This document shows positions 1 to 8,989 of a stretch of 64,000 bases of DNA, piece after piece; positions within the stretch are counted from its first letter, which is position 1; each line of letters begins with the position of its first letter. The notes beneath the pieces are model-generated. The model searched no databases and was not told the origin of the DNA. It saw only the letters and a program-made list of their open reading frames with translations. Source of the stretch: Methylobacterium bullatum (GTDB lineage: Bacteria > Pseudomonadota > Alphaproteobacteria > Rhizobiales > Beijerinckiaceae); NCBI GenBank assembly GCA_902712845.1, contig LR743504.1:3570001-3634000 (forward strand), in the 5' to 3' direction. A program made the position numbers and the translations under genes.

Positions 1-729
1 GCGGGCAGCCTCCTGCGTGCGCTGCAGAATGCCGGGCGGCTCGCCGACCCCAATCTCGGCCTGCCGCGCTTCATCCTGGTGAGCCCGTTCCGGGTCGCCG
101 ACAAGGCCAGCCTCCCGGACGTCGCAGCGGCCCGCGAGCGCGGCTTCCAGCTGGCCGAGAAGAGCGCCATCGATTTCGGCAGGGCCGAGATCTACCTCGC
201 CGGCGCGTCCCTCGGCGATACCGCTGCGCTCGAATTCGCGCGGGCCTTCTTCCTTGGTTCGAAGGGCGTGCTCGCGGGGATCCGCTCCGACGGTCTGCCG
301 CGCCTCCTGCCCGAGCCGACGACCCTCCGCGTCCATGCCGGCTTCATCGACTATGTCGGCCAGCGCATTCCCCTGCAGATGCGGCTCGCGGCCGCCGCCA
401 ATGGCGACCTCGTCAATGCCTGGGTCGAGACCACCGTCTCGCGCACCACGGCGACGCCGCTCTCCGGCAAGATGTTGTGCCGGGGTGAGGCCTGCGAGGT
501 CCATGGCGACGGACGCTTCGCGCAGGTGTGGTTCCTCGACCCGCAGGCCGAGCCGAAGGAGCGCGGAAAGCTGCCCTTCGGCGGTGCCCGCAACATCGAG
601 CTCACTCTCCAGGGAGCGACCGCCTCCGGCAGGATCTTCGACCCGAAGGTGATCTTCAGCGGCGAGAACGGCCAGCGCCGCGAAGACCTGCGCTTCGATA
701 TCCAGAGGGTCGAGGGCACGCCGTTCTGA
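1..729 (+). CDS. Unknown protein, 3' part (5' end outside window)
   Basis: The reading frame is open from the first base and ends at a TGA at 727-729, so this is probably the C-terminal part of a longer gene. A GTG at 79 could serve as an internal start but has no convincing ribosome binding site, and the frame upstream of it encodes ordinary protein sequence. I see no transmembrane segment or known catalytic motif. The C-terminal half is rich in beta-type residues, with a Cys-rich stretch (MLCRGEACEVHG) near the middle. The next gene begins about 115 bases downstream on the same strand. I do not recognise the family. Confidence 0.6.
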   Translation, partial: AGSLLRALQNAGRLADPNLGLPRFILVSPFRVADKASLPDVAAARERGFQLAEKSAIDFGRAEIYLAGASLGDTAALEFARAFFLGSKGVLAGIRSDGLPRLLPEPTTLRVHAGFIDYVGQRIPLQMRLAAAANGDLVNAWVETTVSRTTATPLSGKMLCRGEACEVHGDGRFAQVWFLDPQAEPKERGKLPFGGARNIELTLQGATASGRIFDPKVIFSGENGQRREDLRFDIQRVEGTPF

Positions 730-845
730 GCCCGGTCGACCGTCCGACCATCACGCATTTCCAGGGCGCCGCTCCTCAAGGCCGGGGAGGGTGCTGCCGT
801 CCGCACGCTTGCGGCCGGCTCAAGCAGGCCGGGGGCAGGACGACG

Positions 846-1388
846 ATGATTTCGACTAGAGTGATGCGGGCGGCGGGGCTGGCTCTGAGCCTGTCGGCGG
901 TGTTGAGCGGGTGCGTCGGCACGCGGGGCGGCTCGTCGGCCGCCTCGGGGGGCGCAGGCTCGGTGGAGGCCGCCATCGGACGTTGCATCGCCTCGACGCT
1001 GGTGGGAGCCGGCATCGGCGCCCTCATCGGTGCCGCTGCCGGTGGCGGTCAGAGGACGGGCGTCGGGGCGGCCGTCGGCGCCGGCGTCGGCGGCCTCGCC
1101 TGCGCGGTCCTCACCGCACTCGACGCCCAGGACAAGGAGCGGATCCGCAACGCCCAGATCGCGGCAGCGGCGACCAACCGGCCACAATATCTCGCCTACC
1201 AGGGCTCCGACGGCCGCCAGCGCGAGATCACGGTGCGGCCGACGGCGCCCGTGACGACACCGGCGCCGGTTGCCAACCGCATCTGCCGCGCCACCGACAC
1301 CTCGGCCACCATCGCCGGCACCGGCAGCACCGAACTGCCGCAGCAGCTGGTCTGCCGGACCGGCAACGGCGATTGGCTGCCCGCCTGA
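846..1388 (+). CDS. Glycine-zipper lipoprotein, function unknown
   Basis: A 180-residue protein with an N-terminal hydrophobic stretch ending in a lipobox (L-S-G-C, Cys at about residue 23). It is therefore probably lipidated and membrane-anchored. Residues about 50-90 form a glycine-zipper segment with repeated small residues (AGIGALIGAAAGG, then VGAAVGAGVGG), typical of 17-kDa-antigen-like outer-membrane lipoproteins. The C-terminal half carries two Cys-containing stretches (ICRATD and LVCRTGNGDW) resembling SH3-like surface-antigen tails. The ATG at 846 is the start that places the lipobox at the usual distance. No operon partner is evident. Confidence 0.8.
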   Translation: MISTRVMRAAGLALSLSAVLSGCVGTRGGSSAASGGAGSVEAAIGRCIASTLVGAGIGALIGAAAGGGQRTGVGAAVGAGVGGLACAVLTALDAQDKERIRNAQIAAAATNRPQYLAYQGSDGRQREITVRPTAPVTTPAPVANRICRATDTSATIAGTGSTELPQQLVCRTGNGDWLPA

Positions 1389-1533
1389 CTGGGGCAGCTG
1401 ACAGGGGAGAGGACCGAAACTTGCTTCACCGTCGGCGTGCCTTCGCGCACGCCGACGCCGGATCCAGTCGCAATCCAGAGACATGGGAGAGCGAGGCTGA
1501 GCGTCATCCGATGCGAAGCGCCGAGAGGTGGAG

Positions 1534-2001
1534 ATGCCGATGCCAGTCCTCAATCCGACGATGATGATCGGCCTGCCGCTGCTCGGCCTCGTCCTTGCGG
1601 TTCCCGCTGTCGCCAGGTCGGTTCCTGCAAAGCCGGTCTGGGCCACCGGCACCTTCGTCTATGCCGACCTCTGCACCGATACGGAGAGCGGCGAGCGGGC
1701 AGGGCGGCGGATCGTCCTCAAGCGCTCCCCCACCGGCGACGTGCTGTCCTACGAAACCCCGTCGCGGTCGGCGCGGGCCGAGGCCGTGACCCTCCAAGAC
1801 GCGACCAAGGAGTTGTCGTTCCGGGTCGGCGGCGAGGAGGGAGGCTTCGCCTTCCGCGGCACCCTGGCAACGGACGCCCTGGTCGGCATGGTGGAGGACG
1901 AGGCCGGAACCCGACCGCTGCGCCTGAGGAGGGTCCTGCGGTCCCATGCCCACGAGGCCTGCCCCGGCGAGGTCACGGGGTCGATCGGGACGAGGCCCTG
2001 A
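1534..2001 (+). CDS. Hypothetical secreted protein
   Basis: A protein of about 155 residues with a hydrophobic N-terminus (signal-peptide-like up to the AVARS region, near residue 30), so it is probably periplasmic. The ATG at 1534 follows a purine-rich GAGGTGGAG; a GTG at 1528 and an ATG at 1540 in the same frame are alternatives. The mature part contains YADLCTDTESGERAGRR and a basic C-terminus. I recognise no family. It is followed 43 bases later by another small secreted protein on the same strand. Confidence 0.6.
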   Translation: MPMPVLNPTMMIGLPLLGLVLAVPAVARSVPAKPVWATGTFVYADLCTDTESGERAGRRIVLKRSPTGDVLSYETPSRSARAEAVTLQDATKELSFRVGGEEGGFAFRGTLATDALVGMVEDEAGTRPLRLRRVLRSHAHEACPGEVTGSIGTRP

Positions 2002-2044
2002 TCCGTCTGGGCCGGAACGGCCGCCTTGGTCTAAGGTCGGCTCC

Positions 2045-2584
2045 ATGAAGCCCTTCCCCGTCCTGCTCCTCGCCGCCCTCGTCCTGTCGCCGCCGGCGGA
2101 GGCGCGTTCGACGAGGCAGGCCGATTCCTGCGACCGGCTCACCGCGCGGATGATCCGGGCCACCGGCGCGTCGCTGGCCGGGCGCGAGGCGTCTCTCGCC
2201 GTGTTCCGCGCCGAGGATGCGAATCGCATGAGCCTCGATTGCCGGGCTCCGGCGCGGATGGCGTTCGGGTCGCGCGACCATGAGCCGGCCGGCGCCTATT
2301 TCATCCTGATCGGGCTTGCGGCGGAAGGGCTGACCGGCGCGAAGGCCGGCATGGTCGAGATCCTGGCCCGCGCGCTTCATCGGGATTCCCGCCTCACGGG
2401 GATGGCGCAGGCGGGACGGGCAGGCAATGCGGCCCTGCGATGCGAGACGAGCGGGCAGGGGCTCGCCGACGCGCTCGGTCTGGGTGGCGCAGCGCCCGAC
2501 CTCACCCGCTGCATGCTCACCCGGCATGGTCGGACGATCCTTCGCCGTCGCGCCGGTCTTTTCGACGGGGCTCAGGCGGGCTAG
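2045..2584 (+). CDS. Hypothetical secreted protein
   Basis: A 179-residue protein with a clear signal peptide ([20 protein letters not shown], cleavage probably after AEA). The mature part has four cysteines in two separated pairs and no recognised catalytic motif. It ends 10 bases before the kdsA start, so it may be cotranscribed with kdsA, although a functional link is not evident. Assigned as a real gene from codon bias, signal peptide and tight spacing; function unknown. Confidence 0.6.
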   Translation: MKPFPVLLLAALVLSPPAEARSTRQADSCDRLTARMIRATGASLAGREASLAVFRAEDANRMSLDCRAPARMAFGSRDHEPAGAYFILIGLAAEGLTGAKAGMVEILARALHRDSRLTGMAQAGRAGNAALRCETSGQGLADALGLGGAAPDLTRCMLTRHGRTILRRRAGLFDGAQAG

Positions 2585-2594
2585 ACCGGGCGCC

Positions 2595-3452
2595 ATGTCC
2601 GAACCCGCTCGCTCACCCTCCGGTCCCGTCGTGATGGCGGGGTCCACCGCCTTCGCCAACCACCTGCCCTTCGCGCTCATCGCCGGCCCGTGTCAGCTCG
2701 AGAGCCGCGACCATGCCATCGAGATCGCCGACGCTCTCAAGGGCATGACCGACCGCCTCGGGATCGGCCTCGTGTTCAAGGGCTCGTTCGACAAGGCCAA
2801 CCGGACCTCGGGCTCCACCGCGCGCGGTCTCGGCCTCGTCGGGGCGCTGCCGATCTTCGCCGAGATCAAGGAGCGCTTCGGCCTGCCCGTCCTCACCGAC
2901 GTCCATGAGGCGGCCCAGTGCGCGCCGGCGGCGGAGGTCATCGACGTCCTCCAGATCCCGGCCTTCCTGTGCCGGCAGACCGACCTGCTCCTGGCCGCCG
3001 CCGCCACGGGCCGCGTGGTGAACGTGAAGAAGGGCCAGTTCCTCGCCCCCTGGGACATGGCCCACGTGGCCGCCAAGGTGACGAATGCCGGCAATCCCAA
3101 CGTCCTCGTCACCGAGCGCGGCGCCTCGTTCGGCTACAACACGCTGGTCTCCGACATGCGCAGCCTGCCGATCATGGCGCAGGTCACGCACGGGGCCCCC
3201 GTCGTGTTCGACGCGACCCATTCGGTGCAGCAGCCGGGCGGGCAGGGCGCCACCTCCGGCGGGCAGCGCGAGTTCGTGGCGGTGCTGGCCCGCGCCGCCG
3301 TGGCGGTGGGGGTCGCCGGCCTGTTCATCGAGACCCATCCCGATCCGGATCATGCCCCGTCGGACGGCCCCAACATGGTTCCTCTCAAAGCCATGCCGGC
3401 ACTACTGGAAACCCTTCAGGCTTTCGATCGCCTCGCGAAGTCCAGCGGCTGA
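2595..3452 (+). CDS. kdsA: 3-deoxy-8-phosphooctulonate synthase (KDO-8-P synthase)
   Basis: A 285-residue cytoplasmic enzyme that condenses phosphoenolpyruvate with D-arabinose 5-phosphate to give KDO 8-phosphate, the precursor of the KDO sugar of the lipopolysaccharide inner core. Family motifs are present: IAGPCQLES near the N-terminus, [12 protein letters not shown] (substrate lysine and asparagine region), [10 protein letters not shown] and the C-terminal [18 protein letters not shown]. Length is normal for the family. Gene order kdsA then eno, here separated by four small genes, is common in Hyphomicrobiales, which supports a core chromosomal location. Confidence 0.97.
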   Translation: MSEPARSPSGPVVMAGSTAFANHLPFALIAGPCQLESRDHAIEIADALKGMTDRLGIGLVFKGSFDKANRTSGSTARGLGLVGALPIFAEIKERFGLPVLTDVHEAAQCAPAAEVIDVLQIPAFLCRQTDLLLAAAATGRVVNVKKGQFLAPWDMAHVAAKVTNAGNPNVLVTERGASFGYNTLVSDMRSLPIMAQVTHGAPVVFDATHSVQQPGGQGATSGGQREFVAVLARAAVAVGVAGLFIETHPDPDHAPSDGPNMVPLKAMPALLETLQAFDRLAKSSG

Positions 3453-3556
3453 CCGAGACTCGTCACCCGGACTCGTTCGTACGGCCATGACAATGGAACC
3501 AACCCGTCTTCATCCCGTTGTCGTCGCTTGAACGTGACAACGATTTGAGGAGCCCC

Positions 3557-3910
3557 ATGCGCAAGTTCGCACTGATCACGGCCGTCACCCTCTCCCTCGG
3601 CGCCATGGCTGCCGGAACGGCGGCGGAAGCCCGCCCCGGACACGGTCATGGCTACGGTCGCGGCGGCCATGGTGGTTACGCCCACGGTGGCTACGGCCAT
3701 CGCGGTTATGGCCATCGGGGTTACGGCCACCGCGGCTACGCCTATGGTGGTGGCCATCGCCGTGGCATCGGAACCGGCGCCGCCGTCGGCCTCGGCATTG
3801 CGGGATTGGCGGCAGGCGCCATCGCGGCCGGAGCCGCGCGGGATTCTTATTACAACAACGGTTATGGCCGCCCTGCCTATGGCCGGCCCACCTACGGCTA
3901 CGGCTACTGA
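3557..3910 (+). CDS. Small secreted Gly/His/Tyr-rich protein
   Basis: A 117-residue protein with a signal peptide (about residues 1-26, ending AEA). It then has a low-complexity region made of GHGGY/GHRGY units, three of them nearly identical in tandem (YGHRGYGHRGYGHRGY), a hydrophobic glycine-zipper-like segment (GAAVGLGIAGLAAGAIAAGA) and a Tyr/Gly-rich tail (RPAYGRPTYGYGY). GAGGAG sits 6 bases before the ATG. Related small proteins are common in alphaproteobacteria but their function is not known. The His-rich region could bind metal; that is only an inference. A strong terminator follows. Confidence 0.75.
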   Translation: MRKFALITAVTLSLGAMAAGTAAEARPGHGHGYGRGGHGGYAHGGYGHRGYGHRGYGHRGYAYGGGHRRGIGTGAAVGLGIAGLAAGAIAAGAARDSYYNNGYGRPAYGRPTYGYGY

Positions 3911-3940
3911 GCCGACACGCCCGAAATCTCGTGCGCGAAA

Positions 3941-3970
3941 GGCGGCCGGTTTTACCGGCCGCCTTTTTTT
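3941..3970 (+). terminator. Rho-independent terminator
   Basis: A perfect 10-bp GC-rich stem (GGCGGCCGGT at 3941-3950 pairing with 3954-3963) with a 3-base loop, followed by seven T residues. It lies 31 bases after the stop of the small Gly/His-rich protein gene. Confidence 0.92.
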
Positions 3971-4062
3971 GTGTTCCGATGCCGGCCGCATGACTGTGTG
4001 GTTGCGGGATGGGCCGCACGGTTGCATGGAGGCCCCGCTTCGAACAGGTGGGGACCCGCGCA

Positions 4063-4581
4063 ATGCCGATCATCGCAGCCGTCTTCGGCGCCCTCGTCGC
4101 CGGACTGGTCTACTGGATCGAGTACGGCAACGGGATGCAGCATATCGACAACGCGGTGCGAGATTGGCGCGGCACCCGCCGCCGGATGGCGAGCGAACGG
4201 CAGATCCGCTCCGCACCCCTGCGCTCCCTCCGCCATCCCGCCGATGCAGCCGGTGTCCTGATGGAAATGGTCGCCCGTCTGCGCGGCGTACCGACGCCCG
4301 AGCAGGAAGCCGTCATCACGGCGCAGATGCGCGGCATCGTGGAGGCCGGGGACGACCTCGATTCACGGATGGTGTTCGTCCGCCACGCCGCCGCGCAGGC
4401 TCCCGATACGACGCTGGCCATCAAGGTCCTGGCCCCGGTCCTGCACGATGCCCTGAGTTTCGCGGAGCGAGACCATTTCGCCGACATGCTCAGGACGGTC
4501 GCGGAGGTCCATCAAGGTCCCACCGAGTCACAGGAACGCCTGATCGACGAGATCGTCCGCGCCATCGCCGCAGATCGGTGA
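4063..4581 (+). CDS. TerB-like domain protein with N-terminal membrane anchor
   Basis: A protein of about 172 residues. The chosen ATG gives a hydrophobic N-terminus (PIIAAVFGALVAGLVYWI) that probably anchors it in the membrane; an ATG at 4009 in the same frame is an alternative. Residues about 55-170 are helical with acidic segments spaced as in TerB-like (DUF533/tellurite-resistance B) domains (HPADAAGVLMEMVARLRG and FADMLRTVAEVHQGPTESQERLIDEIV). No other ter genes are near, so tellurite resistance should not be assumed. Confidence 0.6.
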   Translation: MPIIAAVFGALVAGLVYWIEYGNGMQHIDNAVRDWRGTRRRMASERQIRSAPLRSLRHPADAAGVLMEMVARLRGVPTPEQEAVITAQMRGIVEAGDDLDSRMVFVRHAAAQAPDTTLAIKVLAPVLHDALSFAERDHFADMLRTVAEVHQGPTESQERLIDEIVRAIAADR

Positions 4582-4604
4582 GGCACGATGCGGCTCGCCG
4601 ATGC

Positions 4605-5072
4605 TCAGCCGCGGCCGCGGTAGGGCGCGATCCCCTGGTCCGGAAGCCAGATGGCTTTCGGCGGCTCGCCGGTCTGCCAGAACACGTCGATGGGAATGCC
4701 GCCGCGCGCGTTCCAGTAGCCGCCGATGCGGAAGTACCGGGGTTTGAGCAGGTCGACGAGGGTGAGGCCGATGCCCACGGTGCAATCCTCGTGGAAGGCG
4801 CCGTGATTGCGGAAGGCGCCGAGATAGAGCTTCAGCGATTTCGATTCCACAAGCCAAAGGTCGGGCACGTAGTCGATCATCAGGATGCCGAAATCGGGCT
4901 GGCCGGTGACCGGGCAGATCGAGGTGAATTCCGGCGCGGTGAAACGCGCCAGGTAATCGGTCTCGGGATGCGGATTCGGCACCCGGTCCAGGCGCGCCGC
5001 CTCCGGAGAGGCGGGCAGGGGTGTGGCGTGGCCGAGTTGCAGGCCGTCGGAGGAGGGGGGCGGGCTGGTCAT
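4605..5072 (-). CDS. queF: NADPH-dependent 7-cyano-7-deazaguanine reductase
   Basis: A 155-residue type I (short) QueF. It reduces the nitrile of preQ0 to preQ1 in queuosine tRNA-modification biosynthesis. The family's catalytic segment is visible as [14 protein letters not shown] (Cys at about residue 53, Asp at 60), followed by the substrate-binding motif ESKSLKLYL (about 76-84) and FHEDC (about 94-97). It is a lone minus-strand gene convergent with the TerB-like gene, with only 23 bases between the stops. No other queuosine gene is in the window. Confidence 0.95.
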   Translation of the reverse strand: MTSPPPSSDGLQLGHATPLPASPEAARLDRVPNPHPETDYLARFTAPEFTSICPVTGQPDFGILMIDYVPDLWLVESKSLKLYLGAFRNHGAFHEDCTVGIGLTLVDLLKPRYFRIGGYWNARGGIPIDVFWQTGEPPKAIWLPDQGIAPYRGRG

Positions 5073-6716
<1,644 letters not shown>

Positions 6717-6767
6717 CGCGCGGGGGGCGTCCCGAAACACGGGTGCCCCCCGTCACCACAGTGAAAG

Positions 6768-6806
6768 ACGGCCACACCTCCGCTTCCATCGAGGGTGTGG
6801 CCGTTT
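6768..6806 (+). terminator. Hairpin terminator after eno
   Basis: An 11-bp stem (ACGGCCACACC at 6768-6778 with GGTGTGGCCGT at 6794-6804) and a 15-base loop, followed by a very short T run. It lies about 50 bases after the eno stop. The T tract is weak, so termination efficiency is uncertain. Confidence 0.65.
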
Positions 6807-6879
6807 CGCTTGTATCGGCGTTGTCCCCGGACACGGCCTCCCTCTCCGGAGCCGATGAAGAGGGACGGTACCGCCCACC

Positions 6880-7296
6880 ATGACCCCACCCGCCGCACTG
6901 ACCGTCTATTACGACGGGGCCTGTCCGCTCTGTTCCGCCGAGATCCGGACCTACCGGCGTAGCCGCGGGGCCGAACGCCTCGCCTTCGTCGACGTCAGCG
7001 GCGACGACGCCCCCGCCACGCTCGGCCCCGATCTCTGCCGCGATGCCGCGCGGGCGCGTTTCCACGTCCGAGACGATCGGGGCCGCCTCGCCTCCGGGGC
7101 GTCGGGCTTCATCCGGCTCTGGCGCGAGTTGCCCGGCTGGGGCTGGCTCGCAACCCTCGCGAGTCTGCCCGGCATGCCGATCCTGGCCGAGGCGGCCTAT
7201 CGCGGGTTCCTGCCCCTGCGCCCTCATCTCGCCAGGCTGTTCTCCCGGTTCTCGGGGACCTCCTGCGACAAAGCCTGCCGCCCACCCAGAGCGTGA
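6880..7296 (+). CDS. DCC-family (DUF393) thiol-oxidoreductase-like protein
   Basis: A 138-residue protein with the signature of the DCC/DUF393 family near the N-terminus: YYDGACPLCSAEI (a D-x-x-C-x-x-C motif, thioredoxin-like fold). The family is usually called a putative thiol-disulfide oxidoreductase, but substrates are not known. The C-terminal part has a hydrophobic segment around LATLASLPGMPILAEAAY and a basic tail with two more cysteines. It stands alone between eno and a DUF1345 gene on the same strand. Confidence 0.85.
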   Translation: MTPPAALTVYYDGACPLCSAEIRTYRRSRGAERLAFVDVSGDDAPATLGPDLCRDAARARFHVRDDRGRLASGASGFIRLWRELPGWGWLATLASLPGMPILAEAAYRGFLPLRPHLARLFSRFSGTSCDKACRPPRA

Positions 7297-7406
7297 TACC
7301 GGGCCGTTCGCCGGCCCTCGGTGAGCGCAACTCCCCTCACGGGGATGCGATGACCGCTTCGCGCGATCCGGCGTTATAGCCGGGTGCCGGAGCGCGAGGC
7401 CCATCG

Positions 7407-8063
7407 ATGCAGAACCCCTTCCAGGCCTTCCTGCTGCGCCCGCGGCTTCTCGGGGCGATCGTGTGCTCGGTGGTGCTGTCGGTGGCCCTGCCCTTCGCCT
7501 CGATCTGGACGCGCCTCCTCGTGGGCTGGTGCGTCGGCGTCGTCGTCTACACCGCCCTGGTGATCTGGCGGACCTCGTCCCTGTCGCGGGACGCCCTGCG
7601 CCGGGAGGCCTCGCGGCTCGACGACAGCGCTCCGGTGATCTCGCTCTTCGCCATCCTGGCAGGGCTCGCGAGTTGCGGCGCCGTGGCGATGCTGGTGATC
7701 GGAGGGCGCGAGCCGGATGCGCCACGCCTCGCCCATTTCACCCTGGCGGTCATGACGATGCTCTGCGCCTGGGTCTTCGTGCAGGTGATCTTCACAGTGC
7801 ATTATACCCACCTCTACTATGGCGAGGTCGAGGGGGGCCGGCACCGTGGCGGCTTGGATTTTCCGGGGAACGAGGACCCGGATTTCTGGGACTTCCTCTA
7901 CTTCTCCGTCACCATCGGGGCGACGTCACAGACCTCGGATACCGACATCACCAGCAAGACCTTCCGCCGGATCGTGACGGCGCAGACCGTCTACGCCTAC
8001 CTGTTCAACACTAGCGTCCTGGCCCTGGCGGTGAACATGGCCGCAGGCTTCGCGCAGCATTGA
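7407..8063 (+). CDS. DUF1345 integral membrane protein
   Basis: A 218-residue protein with about five hydrophobic segments (for example AIVCSVVLSVALPFASIW, LVGWCVGVVVYTALVIW, VISLFAILAGLASCGAVAML and the C-terminal VYAYLFNTSVLALAVNMAAGF). It carries the DUF1345 signature WDFLYFSVTIGATSQTSD followed by an Arg-containing segment. The family is found in the inner membrane of many proteobacteria, with no established function. Its neighbours give no clue to its role. Confidence 0.85.
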   Translation: MQNPFQAFLLRPRLLGAIVCSVVLSVALPFASIWTRLLVGWCVGVVVYTALVIWRTSSLSRDALRREASRLDDSAPVISLFAILAGLASCGAVAMLVIGGREPDAPRLAHFTLAVMTMLCAWVFVQVIFTVHYTHLYYGEVEGGRHRGGLDFPGNEDPDFWDFLYFSVTIGATSQTSDTDITSKTFRRIVTAQTVYAYLFNTSVLALAVNMAAGFAQH

Positions 8064-8077
8064 GCGCGGAGGAGGGG

Positions 8078-8989
8078 TCAGGCCCCCTTCGCCCGCCTCC
8101 CGACGAGGTCGCTGTCCTCGAGCTCCGTGAGCGCCATCGCCTCGCCGGTCTTGCCCTCGCCGGTCTTGCCCTCGCCGGTCTTGCCCTCGCCTTGCCGCGC
8201 GCGCCGACGGTCGCCGCTGCGCGTGAGCATGAGATAGAGGGAGTGGGGATTGGTGAGACAGTATCGCCAGAACAGGCGCCGGGGTTCCTGCACCAGCCGC
8301 CAGAGCCATTCGAACCCGACCCGCTGCACCCAGGCCGGTGCCCGGCTTCGGCTTCCGGAGAGGAAGTTGAACAGGCCGCCCGAGGTCTTGATCAGGGCGA
8401 CGTTGCGCAGGAGCGGACCGTGATCCCGCACGAAGGCCTGCTCGCGCGGCACCCCCAGGGCGATCCAGAGAATGTCCGGCGCCAGGGCGTCGATCTCCGC
8501 GATCTTGTCCGTCAGGGCGTCGCCCGCGAGGTAGCCGTGGTGATGACCGACGATGCGCAGCGCCGGATACAGGCGCCGCGTCGTCGCCACCGCCGCGCGG
8601 TTCTCGTCCTCTGTGGCGCCGTAGAGATAGAAGGTCAGGCCCTCCGCGGCGGCCTTGCGGGCGACCTCGTGATAGAGGTCGGTGGTGGCGACCCGCACGG
8701 GCAGGGCCCGGTCGCCGACGAAGCGTGACACCGTCACCATCGGCTGTCCGTCGGCACTGATGAGATCGGCCATGTCCACCAGCCCGGCGAACTCGGCATC
8801 CCGTGCGTGCCGCGACATCACCTCACCGTTGGCCGAGGTGAAATAGAGGGGCGTTCCGGGTCTCGCATGGAGGCGCACGGCCTCGGCCATCCTATCCACG
8901 GTCTCCTGCATTCCCAGAGCCGCGATCGACATACCGCCGAGAAAGGCCACGGGAACCTGCCCGAGGACCGCCCGGGACGGCGTCGTCAT
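8078..8989 (-). CDS. WecG/TagA/CpsF-family glycosyltransferase
   Basis: A 303-residue GT26-type glycosyltransferase expected to transfer a sugar onto a lipid-linked intermediate during surface-polysaccharide assembly on the cytoplasmic face of the inner membrane. Family motifs are visible: TSANGEVMSR near residue 52, DLISADGQPMV, the FYLYGAT segment and PDILWIALGVPREQAFV. The start overlaps the stop of the upstream chain-length gene (ATGA), indicating coupled translation. The C-terminus is extended by three copies of a GEGKT repeat (15-bp DNA unit) and ends in a charged tail, which may be variable between strains. Confidence 0.9.
   Translation of the reverse strand: MTTPSRAVLGQVPVAFLGGMSIAALGMQETVDRMAEAVRLHARPGTPLYFTSANGEVMSRHARDAEFAGLVDMADLISADGQPMVTVSRFVGDRALPVRVATTDLYHEVARKAAAEGLTFYLYGATEDENRAAVATTRRLYPALRIVGHHHGYLAGDALTDKIAEIDALAPDILWIALGVPREQAFVRDHGPLLRNVALIKTSGGLFNFLSGSRSRAPAWVQRVGFEWLWRLVQEPRRLFWRYCLTNPHSLYLMLTRSGDRRRARQGEGKTGEGKTGEGKTGEAMALTELEDSDLVGRRAKGA
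8141..8185. repeat. 15-bp direct repeat, three copies, inside a glycosyltransferase gene
   Basis: Three exact tandem copies of a 15-base unit (plus-strand CTCGCCGGTCTTGCC) followed by a degenerate fourth. It is in frame in the minus-strand gene and encodes GEGKT repeats. Loss or gain of units would keep the frame. Confidence 0.95.

Noticed and set aside
4063..4581. Tellurite resistance locus
   Set aside because: A lone TerB-like domain without terA, C, D or Z genes does not support the function.
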